Of a DNA stretch of 64,000 bases, positions 46,168 through 58,085 are shown piece by piece. Made by a program: the position numbers and the translations under genes. The notes under the pieces were generated by a model, which saw only the letters and a list, made by a program, of their open reading frames with translations, ran no database searches and was not told the DNA's origin. Within the stretch, counting starts at the first letter, position 1. Every line of letters starts with the position of its first letter. The stretch comes from Gonapodya sp. JEL0774. Its lineage: Eukaryota; Monoblepharomycota; Monoblepharidomycetes; Monoblepharidales; Gonapodyaceae. The DNA lies in the NCBI GenBank assembly GCA_027604505.1, contig JADIIX010000115.1:1-64000 (forward strand). The letters are read 5' to 3'.

Positions 46168-49100
46168 ATGCAAGGTTTGAAACACCGCACTGGAGTTTAC
46201 GGAAAGACGAAAACCGTCCGCGCCCGTACCTTCTCGGAGGATGTGCTCAGATCCCCGGGCAAAACTATCCGACGGTACGGCGAGCTTATCCAAAAAGGTG
46301 ACGAAAGCGGAGAGACCGTACCAAACAGCGGCACGGAGAGCAACTCGGAAAGCGCTTTCAAACCTACAGTGACGGCAATCTCGGCTGGAGGGCGGCGAGA
46401 TGCGGAATCCGGGTTTGTTGTGAGCAAACGCTCCCGCAACGATGACAGCGACGATGAGGTGAACACTCCGACACAGGCCGATGCCGAGCCTGACAACTCA
46501 GCGCCTGTCACTGCGCTTTTTGCTCGCACGAAGCGGCGGAAGGCGTGGATCGTTCCAGAGGGAGAGGCCGGAGAGGCTGGTGAGGGTGAAGACGGGGACG
46601 ACAAGCAAAAGCCTGACATGCAAGAGCGTGACAGTGACGATTGTCCGGAGCACACGTCAACTACAGTATCTACAGTGGCACAGAACGGTCTCCACCGTGC
46701 GAACGGCTCTCGCACAGGAAGCGGGTCCGACAACGAGATCGAGGACAGGGTTGTGCCCGCTCGGATACGCAAGACCCGTAGACACCCTGCATTCTCTGCG
46801 GAATATGAGAACGATGACGAAGATGATGTAGATACCCCGATGAAGGTGGCCCCTGCCCCTCCTGAGACAGACTTGCCGGCAATTCCCAGCAAATCAACCC
46901 ACGCTCGCCCCATTCGGGGTCGTACTCCCACGCAAGCCACCATACCCGATCAATCTCGCAACACTCGTGGAAAAACTCCAACTTTATCTGTGACTGCTCC
47001 TGAACGATCGCGTGGTGCGCGGGGTAAAACGCCGACGGTTGGCGGAGCAGCACCTTCTTTACTCTCGGCAACTACAGGAGTGTCGCGTAATGAATCTTAT
47101 GATGTGTCAATGTCGGACGCTTTCGATTTGGATGACGATTTCGATCACCCCCCCTCGCGTATCTTGCAAACGGCGCGCAAATCGGAATCAGGAAACGGGC
47201 ACGGGTTCCCCAAATCCCCCAAACCACCGCCTAAAGTAGATGAGCAAGGTGATTATGATCTTTTGGATGGTCCGAAAGTTGTTCCTGTGCCTCGCGCATT
47301 TCCCAAGCCACCTAAGCCCCCTGCAAAGTACTTGGATCCCAACGATCATGTGCCACATGATGCCACTCCGTTACAACGACAATCCACGGCTGGGAAGAAA
47401 GATTTGCCAACGAGACCACCTCAATTGTCGAAGAACCAACCAAACGGAACAGCCCCATCAAAACTGTCCTCCAAACCGCCTCCTCGACCTCTAGCGACGT
47501 CCTCCCAACTTCCTTCCCGCCAGCAAAACTCAACCTCCACATCCAATTTTGTCAAGCCCCTTCCGACAACCAAATCTCCATCTAAAAATATTGTCCCTCC
47601 ACCACCCCGACAAGGTGAATCGGATTGCATGCGCGCCATGTCCGCCCCCCCGAGTTCATTGTTACTGTCCCACCAAAACGTGCCACCAAACCGACCTGCG
47701 CCAATGCCCGTTCAACCTTCTCGCCGAAATCCAGGCCTAATAGAAACTTCTATACCCTCCGGCAACATGCGGGAACTCACGCCCTCTCATTTCAACCGGG
47801 AACCAACCCCTTCACGCCTTACTCGGGAACCCACCCCCTCACGCACAGTTCGCGAACCCACACCATCCCGAGCTGACCGGGCACGCACACCATCCCGGAC
47901 CAATCGTGACCCAACGCCGTCTCGGTCTACACGCGGCACAACGCCGTCCGGTGCACGGACACCGTCGCGGGCGGGAACTCCAGATGTACGTCACCGCCGT
48001 GGCGGGTCGGCTGCCCCGATGTCTCCGCTCGACTACTTTCCGCGCCGCTCACCTAGCCCTCCTCCCCCTTCTCCAAGACCAGTGGGTGGTGGCAGCATGT
48101 CGACGGATCCGCTGGCCAGCTTGAATGCGCTCGCGATACCTAGACCTGAACGTAAAGGGGGTGTGCTAGCGCGTATGAAAGCTGGCAGGGCCATGGCGGC
48201 AGCGGCAGCGTCCGAGCAGGAGAGTGAGCGCGACTTTTCACAAGGTGCAGAAGAGGAGAACAAGGTTTTTGGTGCTTTGTTTGGCGGGTCTTCGGCGAAC
48301 GGAGCTATTAGCGGAAGTCGTGCCACCACCGACACTGCGTCCGCTTTTGGGGCAGGTATGTCCCAATCGCAGGGCGCCGCTTCCGCAGAGTCTATCGACT
48401 ACGCGTCCGCATCCGCATCTTTTTCTCTCTCCCAACCGCCCCCGGCGGGATCTGCCTACGAATTCATGTTCCACCACTCTCTTTCTCAAACACTTTCCCA
48501 ACATTTAAACATCTCCGCCCCCACAAGTCACTCCCAGGGAGGGGCTGGTGGAAGTGCGTCGCAGCCGGTGGAAGATGATCCGGATGCGGTGTTGCAGTCC
48601 TCTATTGATGCGATGTTGGCGGCGACGGCAGGCCCGGGACCGGGGAAGCTGATTGGAGACATTGCTAATCTCATCCGAGGCGGCGCTGGGGGGAGCGCTG
48701 GAACAGTTTCAAAACCCTCCGCGAGTCACCAGCAACAGCAGTCTCCTATCAAGAGTCAGCAACAACATAAGCGTGCAGCGAGGGTGTATGGAAGAGGGGC
48801 GACCCCTGGTAGGGGAACAACGCCATTTGAAAGAGAGGCCACTCCGGCGTTGCTGCAAGAGGATATTGAGGAAAAGGACAAACGCCGGAGCTTAGCGAAC
48901 CCAGCTGCAGGTGCCACGTATCGAGGACGGGCGCCAGGACTTGGTGGAGGCGGGGCTGGGGGCATATTTGGATATGGCTTGGGTGGTGCGCTGGATTTAG
49001 AAGCTGTGGCGGACTTGGGAAGAGAGGAGGTGAAGGTTGTGGAGGAAGATGAAGACGAAGTAAGTTAAAATGTTCTAGGCTTTACGTACTCTGACCTCTC

Positions 49101-51100
49101 ATCCACCCCCGTGGTTAAATGGTTGAAGAACGTTCTTGCGAGTGTGCACGCACTCAAGGAGTCTGGTGAAATGCGTCGGTTTGTTGACGAGATGACATAC
49201 ACCCTGGACGGCGTTGGACCGGACCAGCCCAACAACGTCAGGCAAAGCAGGTGGTTTCTTCTTTCCATCACGTTTCAATTGGTAGCAGAAACACTGACAA
49301 GGTTCATTCGCAGTTGTATTGATCTTTCGCGAAAATTCCTATCTTCTCACTACGTCCTCAAACTTCGCGCGCATAACTTCGTCCTTCCCCTCTACCGCGC
49401 CCTTGTGGGCACGCGCGATCCTCTTGTTCTAACCGCACTAGCCTTCTTCATGTGCACCCTTGCGGAGGACCGACGCAATGCCGAAACGTTCGTGGATGAA
49501 GGAGGAGTCGCGGAGGTGGTGGAGGCGGGAATGCGGGGTGTCCAAGATCCGTGGATGGGCGGTTGGATGGCAAGCAGCAAAGCAGAGCGATCAAGAGTGC
49601 GTTGTCGTGACCGGACTTGGGCGTGAAAGTTTTGAGCTGACAGATATTGTCTATGCATTCCACATAGTCCAGGGACCTTAAAGAAATCATTGTTGGATCT
49701 CCCATGTACAGGGTGGGGGTTGACGGGCAAGAGGTAAGCCGGCTCTGTTTCATTTCTGAAATTCTGGGTTCACAGCCAACGCACGCCAATAGGTTTCTCC
49801 ACCGTCTCTTCGAGGCTTGACAATCCGGCTCTTATCGCTTCTCCTCTCGCAATCTCCTCGCGCTGCTGAGAAACTTCTTCCATCGTTCGCCCCATTCAAT
49901 TTAGCCCTACTAATTGCGGACTATCAATCGAGCCTCTACGATTCCGCAGACACTGCTCTTGCCCAGTTCGACTTGTCTGATGAGAAGCCGGCTCCCACTC
50001 GGTTCGATTTTGAGGACCTCGGGCGGTGCATGAAGGTGTTGGAGACCGTCACATTAGTCGGTGAAGAGGCGAGGAAGGATGTAACTGGGCGAGATGGATG
50101 TGTAGAAGGTATGACTAAGTGCATGGTTCTGTGTCAGGGAGCAAGGAGGGCCGAGAGTACAGGCAAATTTGTGTTGGAGAGTGAGTTCAGTTATCCCTTA
50201 CAAGTCGGTAGATGAACTTAGGAACTCTAGCACTTCTCTCATTCATAGGGGCCACTGAGACAATGGTTGCCCTTACCCGGGTTTTGATGAACATTTCTGC
50301 TGACGACGAGGAATGTGCTCATCGTATCAGACTTGCCCCACGCGCCTTGTCAGCTCTCTCACAAGCAGTATTGTTTCGCCCATCCGACGCTGAAGAGGCT
50401 GGGAGAGCAAAAGCAGAAGCAGCGGCAAGGGATGAGATAGAGGAAGATGGAGAAGATGGACAGGATTTGGCAGGGAGAGAATACGATGTAATAATTGCGA
50501 GTCTCTGCTTGCTGATTAACATCGTCTCCGGGGACACCGATGCCAAGAACAGTTTGAGGTACACAAGTGAGTTTAGTTTGAATGCTTGGCTCTAGTAGGG
50601 GTTCAGATTCAAGTTCTGCTTGAAGGCTGTGCAGGTTCGTGCGCGGGCTTTGGCTCTTGCTCTCGAAAATGTTTGTGTATTGATCGGCGACCAGTGTTCG
50701 AAATGTTGGTGGAAATGTATCATGCACCACTGCCTCTCTTTAATGAAGTGAGTCCTGAACACAACAATGATGTTATAACGTTGTGTTGACGCATCTCCAA
50801 TTGCAGACCGAGCGCAACCTTATTCGCTCTTACATTGCGTTCCTTCTCGGTACTCTCTGCGTCAATAATCTGATAAATCTGCGAGAAATTCGGGAACTTC
50901 TTCCCGGTAATACCTTCCATCCACTCGCAACTCAACTTGAAGACTTTGTACGCTACCAGCAAGAAGTCATTGTGAAGAAGGCTGTGGACGCTGCTGGGGG
51001 AAACGGGAGGAATGTGGATTTACCCGGAATACAGAAGGAGGTGGAGAAGGCGTCGCGAAGAGTAATTTCTGTATTGGAGGAGATGAAACATTTTTCATGA
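46168..51100 (+). CDS. WPL1: WAPL/Rad61 cohesin-release factor
   Basis: Opens the cohesin ring together with Pds5; nuclear. The first exon (46168-49059) is a 964-residue basic/Ser/Pro-rich region starting MQGLKHRTGVYGKTKTVRAR. It carries RGKTPT-type repeats (about 46905-47040) and a run of RxPTPSR repeats (47770-47970). The WAPL domain follows on several exons: VHALKESGEMRRFVDEMTYT, QPNNVRQSSCIDLSRKFLSS, LKLRAHNFVLPLYRALVG, LTALAFFMCTLAEDRRNAET. Further blocks are LTIRLLSLLLSQSPRAAEK, METMVALTRVLMNISADDEE and VIIASLCLLINIVSGDTDAK. It ends RNLIRSYIAFLLGTLCVNN...EEMKHFS at 51100. The junction after exon 1 is ambiguous. GTAAGT at 49060 can pair with an AG at 49128 (69-nt intron). A 15-nt intron (49064-49078) would instead keep SFTYSDLSSTPVVKWLK in frame. 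Confidence 0.88.
47770..47975 (+). repeat. Tandem RxPTPSR-type coding repeat in the WAPL-like protein
   Basis: About eight degenerate units of 24-30 nt encode REPTPSR, RARTPSR, RDPTPSR and RGTTPSG variants. Each unit supplies a Ser/Thr-Pro next to basic residues, a typical CDK-type phosphorylation context, in a region otherwise predicted to be disordered. Confidence 0.75.
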
Positions 51101-51558
51101 CCTCGTTATTACGACTTCGAGTACTTTTACTGTCATTATTTGCGTTGTTCAATATTCCATTCTTTGTTGCGGGGTTGGCCACAACCAACTGACCTACTGG
51201 ATCTTGTGATTTCTCATTTTACTGGTTTACTGGAATAGCCCCGATTCCAACTAAAACACCTACGATTTCTCCTTTCCGGCGCCCTAATCCTACGTATCTC
51301 GCGATTTTACGTCCCAGCGTCCCCCGTGACGCACTTTTTCTTGCCGATTTAGCTCGAAGCTCCCTCTTGAACCACCATCAAGATCGAAGACTCTCTCGCC
51401 TCGCTCTCCGCCCGAAGCTTGCAGCGACTCTAGGGTGCGTCGAATGCAATTCAGTTGCTTTTCTCTCCCCCCCGTTGAACAGTCTCCGTACTCGCCCTCG
51501 CCCAACTACACCCGCCATCCCATATTTCTATTCTTCATCTCTCAGCCAACCACGCACG
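51101..51558. promoter_or_regulatory. Intergenic region upstream of seryl-tRNA synthetase
   Basis: Runs from the WAPL stop to the SerRS start on the same strand, so it holds the WAPL 3' UTR and the SerRS promoter/5' UTR. The last ~120 bases are pyrimidine-rich (CTCTCTCC, CTTCATCTCTC), as is common near fungal transcription starts. Confidence 0.4.
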
Positions 51559-54051
51559 ATGATCGACATAACCCTGCTCCGTGCACATCATGGGGGCAAC
51601 CCCGAGATTGTCCGCGAATCCCAAAGGCGACGTGGGGCCAGTGTCGAACTCGTGGACGAATTAATTAAACTGGACGAGGATTGGCGAAAGGGTGAGTCTT
51701 GTGATAAATGGCTCATTGTTGGGATGGAAAGCGGGCGTAGTTTTCAGATTGATTGAACGAGGAGGAATGAGAACAGAAGGCCGGATCCTGAGATACGCCT
51801 GTTTCTATCCCAAGTTCAAAAATGGAATATAGACGCACTCACTCCCCAATAGTTTCACGACGTTGATGGAAGCATGTGTGCTCAACGACAGAATCGAGGG
51901 AAAGTAGTGAATTGGTGCCGAACAGGGTGATTCATACCACTTGTCGGGGCAGTACTTCGTGGAGCAATCTGTGATGTCACTGACTCCTCACCAATTTGTT
52001 CTTCGATATATGAGCCCGTTTCCAAGCTGACGAGTGCAATAAAGAAGCAAACAGCATTCAAAAGGAAATCACGGCACTGCATAAGGCTGGGAAGAAGGAC
52101 CAGGCAGTGGAGTTGGTGGGCCATTGGAATTATCAGCTGTGCGGTTTTGCTTTACGTCCAACCTCTTATTGATGTGTCTCAGGTTACCCGCAAAGATGCT
52201 TTGAAAGACCAGCAGAGAACTCTGACGGAACAGGCTGCTAAGCTTGAAAAGGATCTATTCAGTCGACTTGCCCTTGTCGGTAACATTGTCCATTCTTCGG
52301 TTCCTACATCGCTCACTGAAGACGACAATGTCACGGAGCGCATGTGGTGGCCAGAGGGGCGAAATGAGGAGGCTGAGACCAAAAGAAGGAAAGAGCTGGT
52401 GGGCGGGGCAAGTGCCAAGGAGAATCCCAAGGGCGTGAAGGGTTTGAGAAGCCACCATGAGGTGTTGGAGATGTTGGGAGGTTATGAGCCCAAGCGAGGT
52501 GAGAGTGGGGATTTGATATTCCGGAAGCAAAAGTGATGCTTGTGAGGGCCTTCCCATCGTGACGGTACACTATTCTTCTATCGCCAGGCCAAAAAGTCGC
52601 TGGTCATCGCGCGTATTTCCTTACAGGTGCCGGTGTAGATCTGAACTTTGCTCTTCTTCAATACGGTTTGGACTTTCTGAACAAGAAAGGGTACACGAAG
52701 GTGTGGACGCCATTCTTCATGAAAAAGGAACAGATGGCTCGCACTGCCCAATTGAGTCAGTTCGATGAGGAACTTTACAAAGTTGTCGAGGGGGGAAAGG
52801 AGGGTGCGGGTGAGTCTGAGTCTGAGTCAGAGTCGCGTCCTATTGAATTCGATGTCAAATGGCGTCCCTTCCATAATTAGACCCCAATGACCCCGACGTC
52901 GACAATAAGTATTTGATTGCCACTGCCGAGCAACCGATATCGGCTTTCCACTCCGATGAGTGGTTATTGGAGTCGGATTTGCCCAAGCGGTGGGTCCTAC
53001 TGTTTGAGTTTGGTATGCAGAGGAACCAACCGATCTTTGATAACCCACCTATAGCTATGCTGGTGTGTCTACCTGTTTCCGCAAGGAAGCTGGTGCCGCG
53101 GGGCGAGACACGTGGGGTGTGTTCCGTGTTCACCAGTTTGAAAAGGTGGAGCAGTTCTGTGTCACTGAGCCAACGAAAAGCTGGGACGAGTTTGACAGCA
53201 TGATACAATACTCGGAGGAATTTTACAAAAGTGTGAGTTTTACTCCCTGAGGGTCATTGGTTGGATTTGTTTCTACTCAAAGGCCAAGCTGATGCTGAGA
53301 GCTGCTGCACCTGTTTCCTTGTTGCGTCTCTCCACCAAATCCTATTTTTATCCAAACTCTCCTGATTCTACGTTTTTTTTTATGCTTCTAGCTCGGCATT
53401 CCGTTCCGCGTTGTAAGCATAGTGTCGGGTGCCCTGAACAATGCTGCCGCAAAGAAGTACGATTTGGAAGCATGGTTCCCGTTCCAGTGTGAATATCGAG
53501 AGTTGGTAAGCTGCTCGAACTGCACGGACTATCAGAGCAGGAGTTTGGAAGTTAGATGGGGTACGAAGAAGGTGAACCACTCTATGCTCTAAATATTCTT
53601 GCACGGGATGTCTCAACTCATTTATAACTCTGAAAACTAAACTGTTCATGCCCTTGTTCACCATCTTACCGTACAATATCCACGAACAAAACTAATGCCA
53701 TCCATACGGTCGGTTCACTTCCCCACTCCAGCTCAACGACGATGAGAAACGGTACGTGCACATGCTGAACTCGACTCTCTGTGCCACGGAACGGGCCATG
53801 TGCTGCGTGTTGGAGAATTTCCAGACAGAAGAGGTGAGTTTCAACGTATTTTCGCGGGTGTATTTTTCGAATGTACACACTCGTTACCATTTGCATCTGA
53901 ACAGGGTCTCGTTGTACCGGAAGTTCTGCGTCCGTACATGCAAGGGCGCGATTTTATTCCATTTATTCGTGAAGTCTCGGTAGAAGAACCATCTGCTGCT
54001 GCTAGTAAGAAAGCTGGCAAGGGTTCTGCCGCAGTTGTCAAGAAGAATTGA
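51559..54051 (+). CDS. SES1: Seryl-tRNA synthetase, cytosolic
   Basis: Class II aminoacyl-tRNA synthetase charging tRNA-Ser. The start [18 protein letters not shown] is at 51559. The N-terminal coiled-coil arm follows: [15 protein letters not shown] joined across an intron to [20 protein letters not shown]. The catalytic domain shows [37 protein letters not shown] and [18 protein letters not shown]. Motif 2 is [20 protein letters not shown], then [20 protein letters not shown], and motif 3 is [20 protein letters not shown]. The C-terminal tail is Lys/Ala-rich ([15 protein letters not shown]), typical of the eukaryotic cytosolic enzyme, with no mitochondrial signal. A low-complexity acidic insert ([11 protein letters not shown], about 52810-52845) follows KVVEGGKEG. 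Confidence 0.94.
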
Positions 54052-54373
54052 ATCCATAGACATTACAGTGGAAATGCATTCATCCGAGTATCTTCGATCT
54101 AGTTAGTTGACTTCCGGGGACCACGTGGAGGTTCATCATCTACATTCAACTCTCGGCTAAAACTGAGTAATAGTAGACCATGATGATGTCGGCATATTTT
54201 GGAGCCGTCCGCGCGCCATAATGGGGCAGCAATAACAATGTTCCACCGTCACAGCAGCCTTATACCAATCTTGTTTGAATTACGGACACTCTCATTCACA
54301 TAGACCCCTCAACATTGGAGCTATTCTGACAGGATTAGAAGTGGGGGGAACAATAACCCCAAATGCCATTACC
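54052..54373. other. Intergenic spacer upstream of the SLAC1-like gene
   Basis: The open frame of the channel gene continues upstream to a TTG codon at 54275 without an ATG, so this region may contain 5' UTR. No other signal is seen. Confidence 0.4.
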
Positions 54374-55995
54374 ATGGACGCACACGAATGTCTGGAAGCC
54401 GACGTGACCATGAAGTCGTTCTCCAACGTTCCAGAAACGACTTTGGAAATGCCTATGGGGAACTATGACGAACTGCAACCACCGACTTCCCCAAAACCAG
54501 CACCAATGCTTGTGCTATATGCCTCTTTCCGGAACTATGCACCGGCACTTGGCTTAGGAGGAGAATCGATTCTCTTCTCCTCACTTTCGCGCTCCCAGAT
54601 TTTCTCACCTTCTGCTGCCACCACTCTATGTGCCTTAGTCAACAGACTGTGCTGGTACCCGGCATGCGCTGTCTTTCTACTCCTCTCCACTGCTCTCCTC
54701 CATAAACTTCGGCGATATCCGCGCTCATTCGTATGGGAAGCTCTCCACCCCGCCCGTTCCAACTTGCTCTTCACCCCCATCATGGCAATATCATTCCTAC
54801 TTGCCGGTCTTCCCGATGAACTTCGACCCGTGGAATCTCACCTGTTGGTCCACCCTGGTGCTGTGTCTGATCCTTCGCCATACCTAGCAGTCCTGTGGGC
54901 TATTTGGGGAGTGGCACTTGTATCTCAGGTCATTTTATCAGTGTGGACATACTCACGCTGGCTTGCTTCCGACGCTGAGTTCACCAGTCACACTATGCTG
55001 GGGCGGCAGTACCCCAGAACTGCGTTGGATGCGCAGGGCGGGCAGACCGCAGACCTCCACAAAACCTTTACGTATCCTGACTTTCATCGGGGTTATGAAC
55101 CTCAATTGACCCATCTATATGCCATGGTGGTCTGGCATCTCCTCTCAATCTCGTCCTCCTCCATACTTCTTCCACCCACTTTTTCACTTGCTACGTTCCA
55201 CGTTGGTCTTTTCTATCTCCTCTACCTCACATTTCTCATTTTCCAGCACGGTAGCAGGCTGCTCGCCGATGGCGCGTATCCCGAGTCGTTCAGGAAGCAG
55301 CAGAGGAGCTTCCTGGTGCTGCTCATGGCTCCTTGGGCTGCCGCAGGATCGGCGTACGTGGGAGCTATGGGGGGTCAGACTGGGGAAGGTGGTGGCATGC
55401 CTCAGGTATAGCCTACATCCGTTCAGCTTCACTATCTCGTAACTTACTGACTTCACGCTTACTTTCGGCGAACTCAACTACATGGATTTATGCCTTTCCA
55501 ACGGCTTTTTCTCGCTTGTTTCACGACCGTTTTTATTCATCCACAGCTCGCTCAGTTCCTAATGTGGAACTCTATTTTCTTTTATGGGCTGATTGGTGTT
55601 CGCTGGGGCCCTCGACTTGCCAGGGACCAACCCCATGCTGGATGGTGGGCGTGTGAGTGTCGATACTTTTGTTCCCTGCCGCTCGATCCCTGTGTTACGT
55701 TGTGCTCATGAAACGTGGAGAAGATACTTTCCCCACTGCTGCGGTTCCATCCCTTCTTGCGGCCTATCTCACGTATCCGCCCTCCACCTCTCCTTCTACC
55801 GTATCCCGAGTCGTTGTCGCTTCAATGACGATTTTCACTCTCCTCGTCACGATCCGTGTTTCCGTTTGGACTGTACTCGCGACGGTGGGGAAGGCACGAG
55901 CGGGATGGGCTAGGGATGAGGAGATGGAGCAATGGGCGGCGACGGAAGTTGGGAAGGAGGAAGAAGTAGGGAGAGTTATAGAGGAATGGAAGTGA
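54374..55995 (+). CDS. SLAC1/TDT-family plasma-membrane anion or dicarboxylate channel
   Basis: Multi-pass transporter of the tellurite-resistance/dicarboxylate (TDT) family, which includes plant SLAC1 anion channels and yeast Mae1. Exons 54374-55405, 55547-55652 and 55724-55995 join in phase to 469 aa. Recognisable segments are LGLGGESILF near TM1, FVWEALHPARSNLLFTPIMA (cf. HPVRVNFFFAPW in SLAC1) and WTYSRWLAS (cf. YGQWLSG). Then FLMWNSIFFYGLIGVRWGPR, and HAGWWAYTFPTAAVPSLLAA is rebuilt exactly across the last intron (family motif WWAYTFP). About ten hydrophobic helices are visible. The N-terminus to about residue 40 is hydrophilic and the C-terminus acidic. Substrate (chloride, nitrate, malate, sulfite) cannot be read from sequence. 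Confidence 0.85.
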
Positions 55996-56129
55996 TGCGC
56001 GCGTATGAGATTTTGCATGAACATATATCTTGAGCGGCAATCGTAATAATAGCATTCATTCTTGTGATTTTGCTCTATACAATCAAGGAGATCAACTTTC
56101 CACCACACTTTATAAATTATTCCATCTTT

Positions 56130-56727
56130 CTAACTTGCTGCGATAGTGTCACTCCACCTGGATGAGTATTGAGAGAAGGGTTGAAAGTCATTGCTCCTGA
56201 TAGCAGCGAATGAGAGAACCAGTACCAGCACAGAGAGGTCCCACGCGTCTCCTCCGGAGCTGTGCCCAATCACGAAAGTCTGTTGTAAATCCCTACTGGC
56301 AATGAAACCATCGGTTGCTGTCTGGTAGACGTGAGGGAAGTCGCCTGGAGGGAGGGATTTTCCATCATGACTAGGATCGGCAGGTGCCTCCCATTTGATG
56401 AGACTCGCAAGTGCGGGTGATTCGGCGTATTTGATTTGCATTATGTACAGTCTTTGATGTTGTGAGGTTGGGAAGAACAAGCTCGAAGTTCTGGGAACCT
56501 GACGACGCCAGATCGAGCGTTGATAGGTTATTATACATTGACGATAATGGTTTCACTCGCAATAGAGATCAAAGGCAGGGCAAGAGCGGCCAGACCTGGG
56601 TGGCGGTGGAAAGGTGAACAAATCCATCCTTCCTATCGAGCCAAGTTCCCACGAAAACCGCACTGGGGTCACCAAGGGCGGAGTATTCTGTTTCGGTGAG
56701 GATTTTGTAGAGAAACTTTGGGTTCAT
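56130..56727 (-). CDS. DUF952-family protein
   Basis: Exons 56596-56727 and 56130-56498 join in phase to 166 aa. The start MNPKFLYKILTETEYSAL at 56727 and FVGTWLDRKDGFVHLSTATQ match the DUF952 N-terminal signature (YKILT...DGFIHLSTA). ALASLIKWEAPAD and DFPHVYQTATDGFIASRDL match the C-terminal LxWE...FPHLY region. Members are small, fold like ADP-ribosyltransferase-related proteins and lack a defined biochemical role. The C-terminal ~45 residues beyond the domain are specific to this protein. The gene is divergent from the hemerythrin gene, with 135 bp between starts. Confidence 0.85.
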
Positions 56728-56862
56728 GATGTAATTGGAACTTGGTGTGGACTAGGAATCAGGAATGAGCGAACTGATACAGAATGAGCCGGACCACAGC
56801 CGGGCGTGTGATGACTCATGCATTTGCGAACTGGAGCAAACTCTCTGTCAGACTGCGATCAA

Positions 56863-57959
56863 ATGCTTTCTTCAGCGACTCCCTCCGCCATCGCGGCCTT
56901 TCTTACACGTACTTTGTCGAATCGTCTCCATCAAATTGTCGCGGCTCCTCAATATTCAGCACGCTATTTTTCCAGCTACGTGGTGAGCATTTCACATGAG
57001 AAGAAATGATTCATCGCCTCTTGTTGGATGACCGAGCACTTGATGGAAAAGGGTAAAACTCTACCCGAAGTGATACTTTCCGATCACGAATCGTTGAGAA
57101 AACTGTTCGCGCGATACAAGAGCTCCGCCGACGAAGAAGAGCGACGTCGCATTTTAAACGAATGTGAGATCTTGCTTTAATCGATGTTCTGTTTTCGTTC
57201 GCTCAGTATGAGTTTCTTCATCATGCCGCACTAGATATAAGAGAGATTTCTTTGCATTCCACAGCCGAGGAATATGTGCTGTATCCCACTCTCATATCCC
57301 TCGCCTCCTCTGAATCAGATGCGAGCTCACTGGATATTCCTGCTCGCATAGAGAAAGAGCGCGCTGACCACCACCGCATGAAAGAGACCATGCGTCCGAT
57401 AGATCGATTGCTTGCAAGTGGGAATGAAGTCACCAATGCGGAGGGTTTTGGTTTTTCTCCGGAAGTAGAGCAGTTGCTTGAGGAGACGATGGAGGTGAGA
57501 GACATCTCCTACCTTGTGCGTTTCGCCTTCGTGCGTTCTCACTGCGAGTCATCCTAGGCATTTGATCGTCACATGAGAGGGGAGGAAGAGGTCGATTTGG
57601 TACTCATCAAATCCAAACTAAGAGATGAAGAACTCGTCCGTCTGGGACGAGAATTTGAGGACTCAAAATTGGTGAGCACAAGTTACAAGTGACAGTTGTG
57701 CTAGATGCGATAGCCGTAGTGTGTGTATCAGCATTGGGCTGACCACCCTTTTGCTTCTCTCAGTTCTCTCCTACCCGCCCACATCCAGATGTACCAGAAT
57801 CTGGTGGTATCGCAGAAAAGATTGGTAAGTTCATTTTGCTGACGAGTGGATATCCTACACACACACATTATTGGCTTACTCTATGTAGTTGCTGCATCAC
57901 TTGGAGCAGTGGATAGAACACTAGACCTCGGAAGGTCTTTTGCGAAAAGGGACGATTAA
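56863..57959 (+). CDS. Hemerythrin-type (HHE) domain protein, probably mitochondrial
   Basis: Di-iron-binding four-helix protein. The N-terminal exon from ATG 56863 encodes MLSSATPSAIAAFLTRTLSN then RLHQIVAAPQYSARYFSSYV, an Arg/Ser-rich, acid-free sequence with the look of a mitochondrial presequence. A second exon carries HLMEKGKTLPEVILSDHESL (ATG at 57028 is an alternative start) and ends at 57163. It joins in phase to 57235-57494 (YIREISLHSTAEEYVLYPTL, with HxxxE ligands) and 57558-57671 (AFDRHMRGEEEVDLVLIKSK, with HxxxxE). Then come 57764-57824 and 57889-57959, ending GRSFAKRDD. The conserved D-H, H-E and H-E ligand clusters are present. Likely roles in fungi are iron, oxygen or NO handling; not proven here. 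The join between the presequence exon and 57028 is inferred. Confidence 0.78.
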
Positions 57960-58085
57960 GCGTCGATGTGTATACCATGTGTATTAAACTTGGAGTGCAT
58001 GTGTTCTGCGCAATGAACAATTTTGCCCCTGTTCAAGAAGTCCTCGATTGAGCCCCCGTTCCGTCCATTTTCCATCGAGGGAGCG

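Noticed and set aside
46197-46943. Minus-strand ORF of 248 codons antisense to WAPL exon 1
   Set aside because: Composition mirrors the plus-strand coding exon and no motif is present.
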